Assembly: GCA_020638465.1 (NCBI GenBank) | Contig: JACKIM010000002.1 | Location: 186,001-250,000 of the forward strand | Source: Geminicoccaceae bacterium | GTDB taxonomy: Bacteria > Pseudomonadota > Alphaproteobacteria > Geminicoccales > Geminicoccaceae | Direction of reading: 5' to 3' | Length of the DNA stretch: 64,000 bases | Part shown: piece by piece, positions 51,562 through 62,584 of the stretch | Position numbering within the stretch: the first letter of the stretch is position 1 | Layout: each line of letters opens with the position of its first letter | Program-made: the position numbers and the translations under genes | The notes under the pieces: model-generated | The model's database searches: none | What the model was told of the DNA's origin: nothing | The model's input: the letters and a program-made list of their open reading frames with translations, nothing else

Positions 51562-53091
51562 ATGAACGACCAGAGCGATCTATCGCAGGGTGAAGGTGCC
51601 GCGCAGCTGTCGCTTGGTCGGCGGATGGCCAGCGGTGCCTTGTGGCTGGTGGGGCTCCGGCTTGTCCTGCGCGGACTGGGGCTGTTAAGCACACTCATTC
51701 TTGCCAGACTTCTCGTTCCCGAGGATTTCGGGCTGGTGGCACTTGCTTCCACCGCCGCCGCATTTCTCGAGACGGCAAGTGATTTCAATTTCGATCTGGC
51801 CATCATCCGGCAGAATGATACGACCCGGGACGACTATGACACCGCCTGGACGCTCAACCTGATCAAGGCGCTGGTCGTCGCCACCTGCCTTTATTTCGGT
51901 GCCGGCTGGCTTGCGGGATTCTTCGACGACCCCCGCCTGGAAGTCCTCTTTGAACTGATGGCCCTGGCCGTCGTCATTCAGGGTTTCTGGAGTGTGAGGA
52001 CCATCGATTTCCGCAAGAACCTGGAGCTTGAAAAGGAATTCCGCTTTCGTGTCTGGGCCAAGGTTGCATCCTTCGTGATCGTCGTTGCCCTGGCGTTCTG
52101 GTGGCGATCCTATTGGGCACTGATCGTCAACATCGTTCTCGGCCGTGCCATCCTCCTGATTCTCAGCTACTGGCTCGCACCCTATCGGCCGCGGCTGTGT
52201 CTGGCGGCGTGGGGACGGCTCATCCATTTTTCGAAGTGGCTGGCGCTGAACAACCTGTTCTGCTTCCTGCGCGACCGCATGGACACGATCGTCATCGGCA
52301 AATATGCCGGTGCGGCGCCCCTTGGTCTCTACAGTGTCGCTCACGAGATCGCCGATCTTCCGACTTCCGAACTGGCCCTGCCGGTCAACCGGGCAGTCTA
52401 TCCGGGATTTGCGCGCATGGTCGACGACCTCGACCTGTTGCGCCGCACCTATGTCAATTCGTTTGCGCTGCTGATCCTCATCACCACGCCGATCGGGGTT
52501 GGGATAGGCCTTCTCGCCGAACCGATCGTCGCCCTGTTCCTCGGGACCCACTGGTTGCCGGCGGCACCGCTCATTCAGGCGCTGATCGTCTACGGCCTGC
52601 TCCGCACCAGCACGGCCAATGCCAATGCGATCTATCTGGCGTTGGGCAGGGTCCGCATCGAACCGGCACTGACGGCGCTGTTCATCGTGATGGTCCTGCC
52701 GGCGCTGGTGATCGGGGTGAAGACATGGGGGGTGATGGGGGCTGCCTGTGTGCTCACGGCTGGTGCCATCCTCAATCTGGGGATCAACCTTTTCGTCGTC
52801 GCGCGGCTGTTGAACATCAGCTGGTCGAGGCTTCTGTCGGCGTTGTGGCGGACTGCTCTGGCGACCATGGCGATGGCGGCCATGGTCCTGGGGTTGCCAT
52901 CGCCATGGACAACGTCGGCCCTGGTCATCGCATGGTCGGCTCCCATCGGTGCCTTCACGTTTACCGGCGTGCTGCTGGCGAGCTGGCATTTCAGTGGCAG
53001 GCCCGACGGTCCGGAACGTTCGCTGCTCGAATATATGGGGGACCATTTCGGCTGGCTGCAGCCGCGCGGGGACCAAAAACGTGCCATCTGA
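51562..53091 (+). CDS. wzx: Oligosaccharide flippase (Wzx-type, MATE/MOP fold)
   Basis: The 509-residue membrane protein has about 12-14 helices and the early segments SGALWLVGLRLVLRGLGLLS and LILARLLVPEDFGLVALAST of a polysaccharide biosynthesis flippase; ALNNLFCFLRDRMDTIVIGK lies near the middle. It would flip a lipid-linked saccharide across the inner membrane. ATG 51562 is chosen since upstream codons lack resemblance. The next glycosyltransferase overlaps by 11 bases. Confidence 0.88.
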   Translation: MNDQSDLSQGEGAAQLSLGRRMASGALWLVGLRLVLRGLGLLSTLILARLLVPEDFGLVALASTAAAFLETASDFNFDLAIIRQNDTTRDDYDTAWTLNLIKALVVATCLYFGAGWLAGFFDDPRLEVLFELMALAVVIQGFWSVRTIDFRKNLELEKEFRFRVWAKVASFVIVVALAFWWRSYWALIVNIVLGRAILLILSYWLAPYRPRLCLAAWGRLIHFSKWLALNNLFCFLRDRMDTIVIGKYAGAAPLGLYSVAHEIADLPTSELALPVNRAVYPGFARMVDDLDLLRRTYVNSFALLILITTPIGVGIGLLAEPIVALFLGTHWLPAAPLIQALIVYGLLRTSTANANAIYLALGRVRIEPALTALFIVMVLPALVIGVKTWGVMGAACVLTAGAILNLGINLFVVARLLNISWSRLLSALWRTALATMAMAAMVLGLPSPWTTSALVIAWSAPIGAFTFTGVLLASWHFSGRPDGPERSLLEYMGDHFGWLQPRGDQKRAI

Positions 53092-54277
53092 TAAACTTCT
53101 TCAAATACTGACATTCACCCAGTTGTTCCCGAATGCCATGCAGCCCAATCATGGAATCTTCGTCGAGAACCGGCTGCGTCACCTTGTCGGTCAGGGCGGG
53201 GTCGATGCCCGGGTGCTGGCGCCGGTACCGTGGTTTCCGCTGCGCAGCGACTGCTTCGGCCGCTATGCGGAACATGCCAGGGTGCCGCTGGAGGAGACCC
53301 GGTTCTCCCTTCCTGTGAGTCATCCCCGTTATCCCACCGTTCCCGGGATCGGCATGGCGGCCCAGCCCTGGTTGCTCTACCGGGCGATGATTCCGCATCT
53401 CCGCCGTTCGATCGCAGGAGGATGCAGACCCGATATCATCGATGCGCATTATGTCTATCCCGATGGGGTGGCCGGAGCATTGCTGGCCCGGCGTTTCGGC
53501 ATTCCGCTCGTGATCACCGCCCGCGGAACGGATCTCAACCTCATCCCGCAATTCACCGTTCCGCGTCGCTGGATACGCTTTGCAATCAGGGAAGCCAGCG
53601 GGCTCATCGGGGTTTGTGCCGCACTTGCCCGCAGCTTCATCGAACTCGGGGCGAACCCGGCGAAGGTGCGTACATTGCGCAATGGCGTGGATCTCGAACT
53701 TTTCCGTCCGCAGGACCGTGCCTTGGCCCGTGACCGGCTGGGGTTGGACGGACCGGTACTGTTGCTTGTGGGACAGTTGATCGAGCGCAAGGGAGCCCAT
53801 CTGGCCATTGATGCCCTGCCGGGTCTGCCCCGTCACACTCTGTTGCTGGCCGGCGAGGGTGGCGAGCGCCCGATGCTGGAGGAGCGTGCCCGAAAGCTCG
53901 GTGTTGGCGGGCGTATCCGCTTTCTTGGCAACATTCCCCATGCAGAGCTTTCCGCAGTCTATTCTGCAGCAGATGCCCTGCTGTTGCCATCGAGCCGCGA
54001 GGGGTGGGCCAATGTGCTGCTCGAATCGATGGCATGCGGTACACCCGTGATTGCGACCGACATATGGGGAACACCGGAGGTGGTCACCTGTCCCGAGGCC
54101 GGCGTGCTGATGCGCGAGCGGAGCGCCGCGGCCATCGTCGAGGGTTGGCACGCGCTCGAAGCGTGCCGCAAGCCGCGGTCGGCGACGCGCGCCCATGCCG
54201 AAGGGTTCGGATGGGAATCCACCAGCCGCGGCCAGTTCGAGCTGTTCCATGACATCGTCGCCCGGGAGCGATGCTGA
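53081..54277 (+). CDS. Glycosyltransferase family 4 protein (exopolysaccharide operon)
   Basis: This 398-residue GT-B enzyme begins ILTFTQLFPNAMQPNHGIFV, typical of GT4 proteins in exopolysaccharide loci, with IDAHYVYPDGVAGALLARRF, LLVGQLIERKGAHLAIDALP and EX7E in SREGWANVLLESMACGTPVI. GTG 53081 is chosen because it lies just before the family N-terminus. It overlaps the flippase by 11 bases, so expression is coupled. Confidence 0.85.
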   Translation: MPSDKLLQILTFTQLFPNAMQPNHGIFVENRLRHLVGQGGVDARVLAPVPWFPLRSDCFGRYAEHARVPLEETRFSLPVSHPRYPTVPGIGMAAQPWLLYRAMIPHLRRSIAGGCRPDIIDAHYVYPDGVAGALLARRFGIPLVITARGTDLNLIPQFTVPRRWIRFAIREASGLIGVCAALARSFIELGANPAKVRTLRNGVDLELFRPQDRALARDRLGLDGPVLLLVGQLIERKGAHLAIDALPGLPRHTLLLAGEGGERPMLEERARKLGVGGRIRFLGNIPHAELSAVYSAADALLLPSSREGWANVLLESMACGTPVIATDIWGTPEVVTCPEAGVLMRERSAAAIVEGWHALEACRKPRSATRAHAEGFGWESTSRGQFELFHDIVARERC

Positions 54278-55464
54278 TGCGCATTCTCTATCATCATCGT
54301 ATCCGCTCCAAGGACGGCCAGTATGTTCACATGGAGGAGCTGATTCACGCGCTCGAGGCGCGCGGCCATGAGGTCTGCCTCGTGGGGCCGGCGGCCATCA
54401 ACGGCGACAGTCTCGGCGGTGAGAGCACGACCCTGGATACCCTGAAACGGCGTATTCCCAAGGCCCTCTATGAATGCGCCGAGCTGGGATACGGGCTCGT
54501 CACGACCTGGCGGTTGTGGCGGGCGGTGCGCTCGCTGCAGCCCGATCTGCTATATGAACGCTACAATCTGCACGCACCGGCGGGCGCCATCGTCCGTCGA
54601 CTGCTGGGTCTGCCGATGATCCTCGAGGTCAACGCCCCGCTTGCCGAGGAACGCGAACGGCATGGCGGGCTGGGCATGCCAGGGTTGGCACGGCGGATCG
54701 AAGGCTGGATCTGGCGTTCTGCTGACAGGGTCGTCGCTGTCACCGATGTGCTGGCGGGACGAATCGAAGCGGCCGGCATCCCGCGGTCGCACATTGCCGT
54801 CATGCCCAACGGTATCGATCCGCAACGATTTGCGCAGGCACAGCCGGGCTCCGGGGCGAAAAAGCTCTATGGCCTTGAAGGCCGGCTGGTGCTGGGATTC
54901 ATCGGTTTTGTCCGGCCGTGGCATGGACTAGAGCATGTTGTGGACTGGCTGGCCCGTTCGGCGAATTCCGGGGTCGTTCTCGCCATTGCCGGAAATGGCC
55001 CCGCGATACCCGACCTGAAGCAAAGGGCCAGTCAACTCGGTATCGAAGACCGGGTTCGCTTTCTCGGTGTGGTCGAGCGTGCCGACGTCCCGACCTGCCT
55101 GTCGGCATTCGATATTGCTCTTCAACCGGCAGTAGTTGACTACGCGTCGCCATTGAAGCTGTTCGAATATATGGCTGCCGGTAAGGCCATCGTCGCTCCC
55201 AGATCGGCCAATATCGAGGAAATTCTGACTGACGGGATTGATGGCTTGCTGGGTACTTCGGATGACCTTACCGATCGTCTCGACCGGCTGGCGAGCGATG
55301 CCGGGCTGCGCGAGCGACTCGGCCGAGAGGCGGCGGCAACGCTTCGGCGCCGCGACCTGACATGGGCCGCGAATGCCGAGCATGTGGAGCAACTGGCTCA
55401 GGACATCGTTTCGCCGGTATCGCAGGTGCCGGCAGCGGGAATGGGTTCCCTGTCGAGCCGTTGA
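54271..55464 (+). CDS. Glycosyltransferase family 4 protein
   Basis: This 397-residue GT-B enzyme starts MRILYHHRIRSKDGQYVHME, with LYERYNLHAPAGAIVRRLLG, the IRSK-type acceptor loop and LGFIGFVRPWHGLEHVVDWL in the donor half. The EX7E region is changed to ASPLKLFEYMAAGKAIVAPR. ATG 54271 overlaps the previous gene; ATG 54277 is the alternative. It probably adds a further sugar to the same polymer. No terminator is seen directly after it. Confidence 0.85.
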   Translation: MLMRILYHHRIRSKDGQYVHMEELIHALEARGHEVCLVGPAAINGDSLGGESTTLDTLKRRIPKALYECAELGYGLVTTWRLWRAVRSLQPDLLYERYNLHAPAGAIVRRLLGLPMILEVNAPLAEERERHGGLGMPGLARRIEGWIWRSADRVVAVTDVLAGRIEAAGIPRSHIAVMPNGIDPQRFAQAQPGSGAKKLYGLEGRLVLGFIGFVRPWHGLEHVVDWLARSANSGVVLAIAGNGPAIPDLKQRASQLGIEDRVRFLGVVERADVPTCLSAFDIALQPAVVDYASPLKLFEYMAAGKAIVAPRSANIEEILTDGIDGLLGTSDDLTDRLDRLASDAGLRERLGREAAATLRRRDLTWAANAEHVEQLAQDIVSPVSQVPAAGMGSLSSR

Positions 55465-55570
55465 CCTTATCCGCCGCGCCGATTCTCCCGTTGCGGGAAA
55501 TCATGATTGATGCCCGTTCGACCGTACGGGCTGTCACACGGCCGCGAGCCGCCCTGGGGATGGCTCGTTC

Positions 55571-56953
55571 TCAGTTGAGGCCGAACAGGGCGCTGATCCG
55601 CGAAAACAGGCGGTCCTCGTGAGTGGTCGGCCGGCCGGCGGCGGTGCTCTGGTGGGGCCGCTCGTGAATGATCGCCTGCCGCTGTGACAACACCCGGCTC
55701 AGGGTGGTCGCCACCTCGGGATCCTGCTGGAGGACAGGGCGCATGGTCTCCTCGCCGATTTCAAGGAGGATCGCATCGCTTTCGCAGCGGACGGTGGCAC
55801 TGCGCGGTTCGCCGGTCAAAAGCGAGAATTCACCGAAAATCTGCCCGGGGGTCAGCCGGTTGACGGTCCTTTGCGCATCGCCTTCCGCGACCGAGGTGCT
55901 CAGGTTGCCCTCAAGGACGACATAGAGCGAGCGAGACCGGTCGCCTTCGTGAACCACGACCTGTCCCTTGGGCAGTCTGCGCTCGATCGCACCGGCCGCC
56001 AGCGTCTCCACCTCCCGTGTATCGAGATGCCGGAACAGCTCCGAACGTTGCAACAGCCGCCCGCGATCGGCCGCATAATCCAGCGACCGCTCGGGCATGG
56101 CCGCATGATACAGGTCGAGCTTGTCATAGGGCAGGGCGATGCCCGCCTGATGCAGGTGCTGCAAAATCGAGCGTTGCACGGCATAGCGCGTGTTCTGGAT
56201 CTTCTGGTAGTCGTCCACCCAGAAGCGCACCCGCCAGACAATGCCACGGGAGTCGAACGAACCGATCTTGAGGTCTGCACCGCGCCCCCTGGTCGCCAGA
56301 TCGTCCACCGCCCGCACTGCACTCAGCAGGATCCGCTCGATCTTGTCTGCGCGTACCGCCTGATCGAGCGTCACTTCCACCTCGGTGCGGAACAGCTCGC
56401 CCCGGCGGCCGAAATTGCGGTACACGCTGGTGGCGAGATGGGCATTGGGCACCACCACCCGGACGGCATCGAGCATTTCCAGCCGGGTGGTCAGCCAGCC
56501 GATCTCGACCACCTTTCCCACGGTTCCCGGTGACGTCTCGATCCAGTCGCCGATGGCGTAGGGCTTTTCGATGTTGAGCCCGATACCGGCGAACAGGCTC
56601 GCCAGCATGTCGCGCAGGGCGAAGCCCAGAACCGCGACCAGAACTCCCGAGGTGGTGATCAACCCCGCAACCGGTACATGCCACTCGCGACCGGCGACGA
56701 TCAGGATCGTCGTGGCGAACACCGTCGCCGCGAACAGGTCGGTGAGAAGGCGTGGAGGCGCGTGCCCGAGTCGACTGCGCAGGATTCCCTGCCACAGGAA
56801 CCGGTCGAGCAACTTCACCAACAGCAATGCGCCGGCCAGCCATGCGAGGCTGCGCATCGCCATCGTCGCGTTCGACCATTCCTCCGGCAACAGCCAGCCG
56901 CCGTTCACGGCCACGACAAAAACCACCAATGGCACCAGCAACCGCGCCAACAA
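55571..56953 (-). CDS. MscS-family mechanosensitive channel with C-terminal cyclic-nucleotide-binding domain
   Basis: The 460-residue protein has three membrane helices and the MscS beta-domain FALRDMLASLFAGIGLNIEK and IGDWIETSPGTVGKVVEIGW, followed by the alpha/beta domain. Residues from about 310 form a cyclic-nucleotide-binding domain (ATVRCESDAILLEIGEE and GQIFGEFSLLTGEPRSATVR, the phosphate-binding cassette with Glu and Arg). The gene starts TTG 56953 after GGGAGGGG. Channel opening may be gated by cAMP or cGMP. It lies alone, converging on nothing, next to atp. Confidence 0.85.
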   Translation of the reverse strand: MLARLLVPLVVFVVAVNGGWLLPEEWSNATMAMRSLAWLAGALLLVKLLDRFLWQGILRSRLGHAPPRLLTDLFAATVFATTILIVAGREWHVPVAGLITTSGVLVAVLGFALRDMLASLFAGIGLNIEKPYAIGDWIETSPGTVGKVVEIGWLTTRLEMLDAVRVVVPNAHLATSVYRNFGRRGELFRTEVEVTLDQAVRADKIERILLSAVRAVDDLATRGRGADLKIGSFDSRGIVWRVRFWVDDYQKIQNTRYAVQRSILQHLHQAGIALPYDKLDLYHAAMPERSLDYAADRGRLLQRSELFRHLDTREVETLAAGAIERRLPKGQVVVHEGDRSRSLYVVLEGNLSTSVAEGDAQRTVNRLTPGQIFGEFSLLTGEPRSATVRCESDAILLEIGEETMRPVLQQDPEVATTLSRVLSQRQAIIHERPHQSTAAGRPTTHEDRLFSRISALFGLN

Positions 56954-57046
56954 CCCCTCCCGCTTCGATTACTCCATCATAGGCCGACGGGCAGGGGAGC
57001 AGGCAAGGATGTTTGTATCGACCGTGGGTATTCCTCGACTCGGCAA

Positions 57047-57073
57047 AGAAAAACGGGCCCCTGTGGAGCCCGT
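57047..57073 (-). terminator. Rho-independent terminator of the atp operon
   Basis: Read on the minus strand, ACGGGCTCC pairs with GGGGCCCGT around a three-base loop, nine pairs with one wobble, followed by TTTTTC. It lies 41 bases after the atpC stop. Confidence 0.85.
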
Positions 57074-57114
57074 CATCTTGAATTGGTCAGCCTTCCGGTT
57101 GGATATTCGACGGA

Positions 57115-57516
57115 TCAGGATACCGCTTCGAGGCGGATGCGGGCTATGGAGATGATCTTCACCAGGCGAGCGCGCTCGACCTCGTCGCCGGAAGCCCTGT
57201 GCTCGTCCTCGGCATTCCTGAGGACCTCCGCCGCCTGTTCGCGGGTGATCTCGTCCAGCGGAGTCGCGGCCTCGGCCAGCACGATGAGCCCTTCCGGGTT
57301 CACTTCCGCGAAACCGCCCTCGATGAAGATCTGCTGGGTGATCTCCCCCTTTTCATGGATGTCGATCACGCCCGGCCGGACCAGGGACATGAAAGGCGAA
57401 TGACGGGGAAGGACGCCGAAATTGCCCTCCGCCCCCGGCACCACGACCATGTCCGCCTCGATGCTGGCCAGCAGCCGCTCGGGCGACACGAGCTCGAATG
57501 AGACCTTCTCGGCCAT
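57115..57516 (-). CDS. atpC: ATP synthase F1 epsilon subunit
   Basis: This 133-residue subunit starts KVSFELVSPERLLASIEADM and has VVPGAEGNFGVLPRHSPFM, the epsilon beta-sandwich. The C-terminal helices follow. It ends the atpHAGDC operon, which is closed by a strong terminator 41 bases after the stop. It links the gamma shaft with c ring and regulates hydrolysis. Confidence 0.95.
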   Translation of the reverse strand: MAEKVSFELVSPERLLASIEADMVVVPGAEGNFGVLPRHSPFMSLVRPGVIDIHEKGEITQQIFIEGGFAEVNPEGLIVLAEAATPLDEITREQAAEVLRNAEDEHRASGDEVERARLVKIISIARIRLEAVS

Positions 57517-57528
57517 TCAGCGTCTCCC

Positions 57529-58977
57529 TCAGGCCGCTTCGGCCGCCAGCTTCTTGGCCTTGTCCATGGCCTCGTCGATATTGCCCACCATGTAGAAGGC
57601 TGCCTCGGGAAGATCGTCATACTCGCCGCTGACGATGCCCTTGAAACCCTTGATGGTATCCTCGACCGAGACCAGCTTGCCCGGAGATCCGGTGAACACC
57701 TCGGCCACGTGGAAGGGCTGGGAGAGGAAACGCTGGATCTTGCGGGCGCGGGCCACGACCAGCTTGTCCTCCTCGGACAGCTCGTCCATGCCGAGAATGG
57801 CGATGATGTCCTGCAGGCCCTTGTAGCGCTGCAGCGTCTCCTGCACCGACCGGGCGACCTGATAGTGTTCCTCGCCGACGACGGCCGGCTCGAGGATGCG
57901 TGAGGTCGAGTCCAGCGGATCCACGGCGGGATAGATGCCCAGTTCGGCGATCGAACGCGAAAGCACGGTGGTCGCGTCAAGATGCGAGAAGGTCGTGGCC
58001 GGGGCAGGGTCAGTCAGGTCGTCGGCAGGCACGTAGATGGCCTGCACCGAGGTGATCGAGCCCTTCTTCGTTGAGGTGATGCGCTCCTGCATGGCGCCCA
58101 TGTCGGTGCCGAGCGTCGGCTGGTAGCCCACCGCCGAGGGGATGCGGCCGAGCAGTGCAGATACTTCCGAACCCGCCTGGGTGAAGCGGAAGATGTTGTC
58201 GACGAAGAACAGCACATCCTGTCCTTCCTGGTCGCGGAAATACTCCGCAACGGTAAGGCCGGTGAGGGCGACGCGGGCGCGCGCACCCGGAGGCTCGTTC
58301 ATCTGGCCGTAGATCAGCGACACCTTAGACTTGCCGGGATCGTCGGCGTTGATGACGCCGGATTCCAGCATTTCGTGATAGAGGTCGTTCCCCTCGCGGG
58401 TACGTTCGCCGACACCGGCAAATACCGACACGCCACCATGTGCCTTGGCGATATTGTTGATCAGCTCCATGATGAGCACCGTCTTGCCCACGCCGGCGCC
58501 GCCGAACAGGCCGATCTTGCCACCCTTCGGGTAGGGGGTCAGCAGGTCGACCACCTTGATGCCCGTGACCAGCACCTCGGCCTCGGTCGACTGGTCGACA
58601 TAGGGCGGGGCCGGGGCGTGAATGGGAGCGGTAACCTTGACGTCGACCGGGCCCTTCTCGTCCACCGGCTCCCCGATGACGTTGAGAATGCGGCCCAGCG
58701 TCTCGGCACCGACCGGTACAGAAATCGGCGCGCCGGTATCGATCACCTCGGCCCCGCGGGTCAGGCCCTCGGAACTGTCCATGGCGATGGTGCGCACGGT
58801 GCTCTCGCCCAGATGCTGCGCCACCTCCAGCACCAGCGTCTTGCCCTGGTTGGTGGTGTGCAGGGCGTTCAGGATGGCCGGCAGGGCACCCTCGAAATGC
58901 ACGTCGACGACGGCACCCATCACCTGGGTGATGCGGCCGGTCGCGACGTTCTCGGACTTGTTCTTCGACTTCGCCAT
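57529..58977 (-). CDS. atpD: ATP synthase F1 beta subunit
   Basis: The 482-residue catalytic subunit has P-loop GLFGGAGVGKTVLIMELINN, GERTREGNDLYHEM and the Walker B region DVLFFVDNIFRFTQAGSEVS. ATG 58977 is preceded by AAGGGA; a TTG lies six codons upstream. A short N-terminal tail (MAKSKNKSENVATGRI) is alphaproteobacteria-like. Confidence 0.98.
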   Translation of the reverse strand: MAKSKNKSENVATGRITQVMGAVVDVHFEGALPAILNALHTTNQGKTLVLEVAQHLGESTVRTIAMDSSEGLTRGAEVIDTGAPISVPVGAETLGRILNVIGEPVDEKGPVDVKVTAPIHAPAPPYVDQSTEAEVLVTGIKVVDLLTPYPKGGKIGLFGGAGVGKTVLIMELINNIAKAHGGVSVFAGVGERTREGNDLYHEMLESGVINADDPGKSKVSLIYGQMNEPPGARARVALTGLTVAEYFRDQEGQDVLFFVDNIFRFTQAGSEVSALLGRIPSAVGYQPTLGTDMGAMQERITSTKKGSITSVQAIYVPADDLTDPAPATTFSHLDATTVLSRSIAELGIYPAVDPLDSTSRILEPAVVGEEHYQVARSVQETLQRYKGLQDIIAILGMDELSEEDKLVVARARKIQRFLSQPFHVAEVFTGSPGKLVSVEDTIKGFKGIVSGEYDDLPEAAFYMVGNIDEAMDKAKKLAAEAA

Positions 58978-59025
58978 GTTCACTTGTCCCTTCAAGGGCG
59001 ATTAGCTCCAGCTCCTGCGACGCGG

Positions 59026-59916
59026 TCAGACCGCCTCGGCTCCGGAGATGATCTCGATGAGTTCCTTGGTGATCTGCGCCTGACGCTGGCGGTTGTAGCT
59101 CAGTGTCAGCTTGCGGATCATCTCGCCGGCATTGCGCGTCGCATTGTCCATGGCGGCCATGCGTGCGCCCTGCTCGCTGGCGGCATTTTCAACAAGCGCA
59201 CCGAAGACCTGGACCGCGAGATTGCGCGGAAGGAGCTCCGACAATATGCCCGCTTCGCTAGGCTCGAACTCGTAGAGGGCCTTGAGACCACCCGTGGCCT
59301 CCTCCTCGGCCAATTCCGGCGTTTCCACCGGGATGAGCTGCCTGTAGGTCAGGATCTGGGTCACTGCCGACTTGAACGTGTTGTAGATGATCGTGCAGAC
59401 GTCGAATTCGCCATTGGCGTAGAGATGCGCCACCCGGTCGGCGATCATCGCCGCATCGGCGTATTCCATGCGCTTCTTGCCGGCAACACCCTCGATATAA
59501 TCGATGATCTTGTCCTTGTGCTCGCGGCGGAGCATGTCGCGGCCCTTGCGACCGACACAGATGATCTTGACGGTCTTGCCGGCATCGGTCAGCTCACGGA
59601 TGCGGCGGCGTGCACCGCGCACGATCGAACTGTTGAAGCCGCCGCACAGGCCACGGTCGGCGGTTGCCACGATCAGCAGGTGCGTGTCGTCCCTGCCGGT
59701 GCCGGTCATGAGCAGCGGCGCTCCCGGGGTGCCCTTCACGCCTGCCGCGAGATTGGCAAGCATGTCGGACATCTTCCGGGCAAAGGGACGCGAGGCTTCC
59801 GCAGCCTCCTGGGCCCGTCGCAGCTTCGACGCCGAAACGAGCTTCATGGCACTCGTGATCTTGCGCGTCTGGGTGACGCTGGAGATCCGGCTGCGTAAGT
59901 CCTTGAGGCTGGGCAT
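59026..59916 (-). CDS. atpG: ATP synthase F1 gamma subunit
   Basis: This 296-residue shaft subunit starts MPSLKDLRSRISSVTQTRKI and has TKAMKLVSASKLRRAQEAAE-type coiled-coil (ITSAMKLVSASKLRRAQ) and the C-terminal RQAQITKELIEIISGAEAV. It lies 9 bases after atpA and 48 bases before atpD. Confidence 0.98.
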   Translation of the reverse strand: MPSLKDLRSRISSVTQTRKITSAMKLVSASKLRRAQEAAEASRPFARKMSDMLANLAAGVKGTPGAPLLMTGTGRDDTHLLIVATADRGLCGGFNSSIVRGARRRIRELTDAGKTVKIICVGRKGRDMLRREHKDKIIDYIEGVAGKKRMEYADAAMIADRVAHLYANGEFDVCTIIYNTFKSAVTQILTYRQLIPVETPELAEEEATGGLKALYEFEPSEAGILSELLPRNLAVQVFGALVENAASEQGARMAAMDNATRNAGEMIRKLTLSYNRQRQAQITKELIEIISGAEAV

Positions 59917-59925
59917 CGGTCGCCT

Positions 59926-61460
<1,535 letters not shown>

Positions 61461-61461
<1 letters not shown>

Positions 61462-62021
61462 CACCCAATTCCTCTCATTGACTGCTCGAGATGCTGCAGC
61501 TTGGTCTTCAACGATGCGTCGAGCATGCGTGAGCCGACATGAACGACGAGCCCGCCCAGCAGGGCGGGGTCGACGTCAGCCTCGACACTCACGGCCCGTC
61601 CGGCGAATTTGGCTGCCGACGCCTTCACCTCTTCGAGCTGCTCGTCGGTAAGCGGAACGGCCGAAGTCACGCGGGCGGTCATCTCGCCCTTGTGCTCGGC
61701 CAGCATGTCGCGATAGGCGCGGCTTACCTCGGGAAGCGCGAACAGGCGGCGCTTGTTGGCGAGCACGCCAAGGAACTTCGTCGTAAGGTCCTTGAGCCCC
61801 GCCTTCCTGGCCACGGCCAGAACCGCGTCGCGCTGGGCATCGCGGCTGAGCACGGGGCTGCGGATGAGGCGGCGCAGGTCGGCACTCTCCTCGATCATCG
61901 CGTCGAGGGACTGCAGGTCGGCGGCAATGTCATCCAGCGAGCCTGCCGCCTCGGCGAGCTCGAATAACGCGATGGCATAGCGCGAGGCCAGACCAGAGGC
62001 TGCGGCTGAATTCGCGGACAA
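61461..62021 (-). CDS. atpH: ATP synthase F1 delta subunit
   Basis: This 186-residue stator subunit starts MSANSAAASGLASRYAIALF and ends ASLKTKLQHLEQSMRGIG. It begins with TTG 62021 after GGGGAAG. It is the first gene of atpHAGDC; F0 genes must lie elsewhere, as in most alphaproteobacteria. Confidence 0.95.
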
Positions 62022-62278
62022 ATCGGCTTCCCCGGCTTAAGGCGAGATCCTGTCCGTCTGGACGGCCACTCAAGGCTTCCCTGTACGTGGTCTTGATCGT
62101 GCGGCAGCGCATGCACCTGTGCACCCCCGTCTCGACGGCGTGAGCCGGTTAGCACATGCCCTGTCCAGCGACAAGCACCTGCCCGAATTTTTGGTCGCGG
62201 ACGCTTTGCCGCATCGTGACCGGCCTGCCGCGACGTCGTCCTGCCCCGGGGACGGATGGTGGCAGGCAATGGCCGAAA

Positions 62279-62307
62279 TTGTAGGATCATTGTCTATAGA
62301 ATATAAT
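62279..62307 (+). promoter_or_regulatory. Candidate promoter for the Gly-rich protein
   Basis: TTGTAG and a perfect TATAAT are separated by 17 bases in an AT-rich stretch that stands out from the GC-rich surroundings. It would give a 5' leader of about 270 bases before ATG 62585. The 563 bases between atpH and this gene hold this promoter, the palindromes at 62321-62342 and presumably the leftward atp promoter, which I could not place. Confidence 0.5.
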
Positions 62308-62320
62308 CTACAGTTGATAA

Positions 62321-62342
62321 ATGATATCATTGATGTCATCAA
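62321..62342. promoter_or_regulatory. Two adjoining palindromes downstream of the promoter
   Basis: ATGATATCAT (62321-62330) is a perfect palindrome and TTGATGTCATCAA (62330-62342) is an inverted repeat with a central T, sharing one base. They lie just after the likely transcription start, where a repressor would block transcription. No known consensus fits. Confidence 0.4.
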
Positions 62343-62584
62343 TCAGGTGAAAAACATGTCTGGGCAAAATTTACCGATGACGTTTGTGTTCCATGCCGGG
62401 TGAAGCCCGAAATCAGAGGCAATCATGGCAATTCTTTCCCGCAATGCGATCCCGCCGACGGCTCGTTGTTCCGACAGCCCGGTATCGGTCGGCCTGCCTG
62501 CCGGCGGGCCATCGCTTTCCACCATCGCTCCTTGATGGGATCGGGTTTCGGCCCGGCCCGGTTTCCAGTGACTGAGAGACTGTC

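Noticed and set aside
55512..55531. GCCCGT-N8-ACGGGC hairpin between the last glycosyltransferase and the MscS gene
   Set aside because: The stem has only six pairs with a long loop and no T-run on either strand, so I do not call a terminator.
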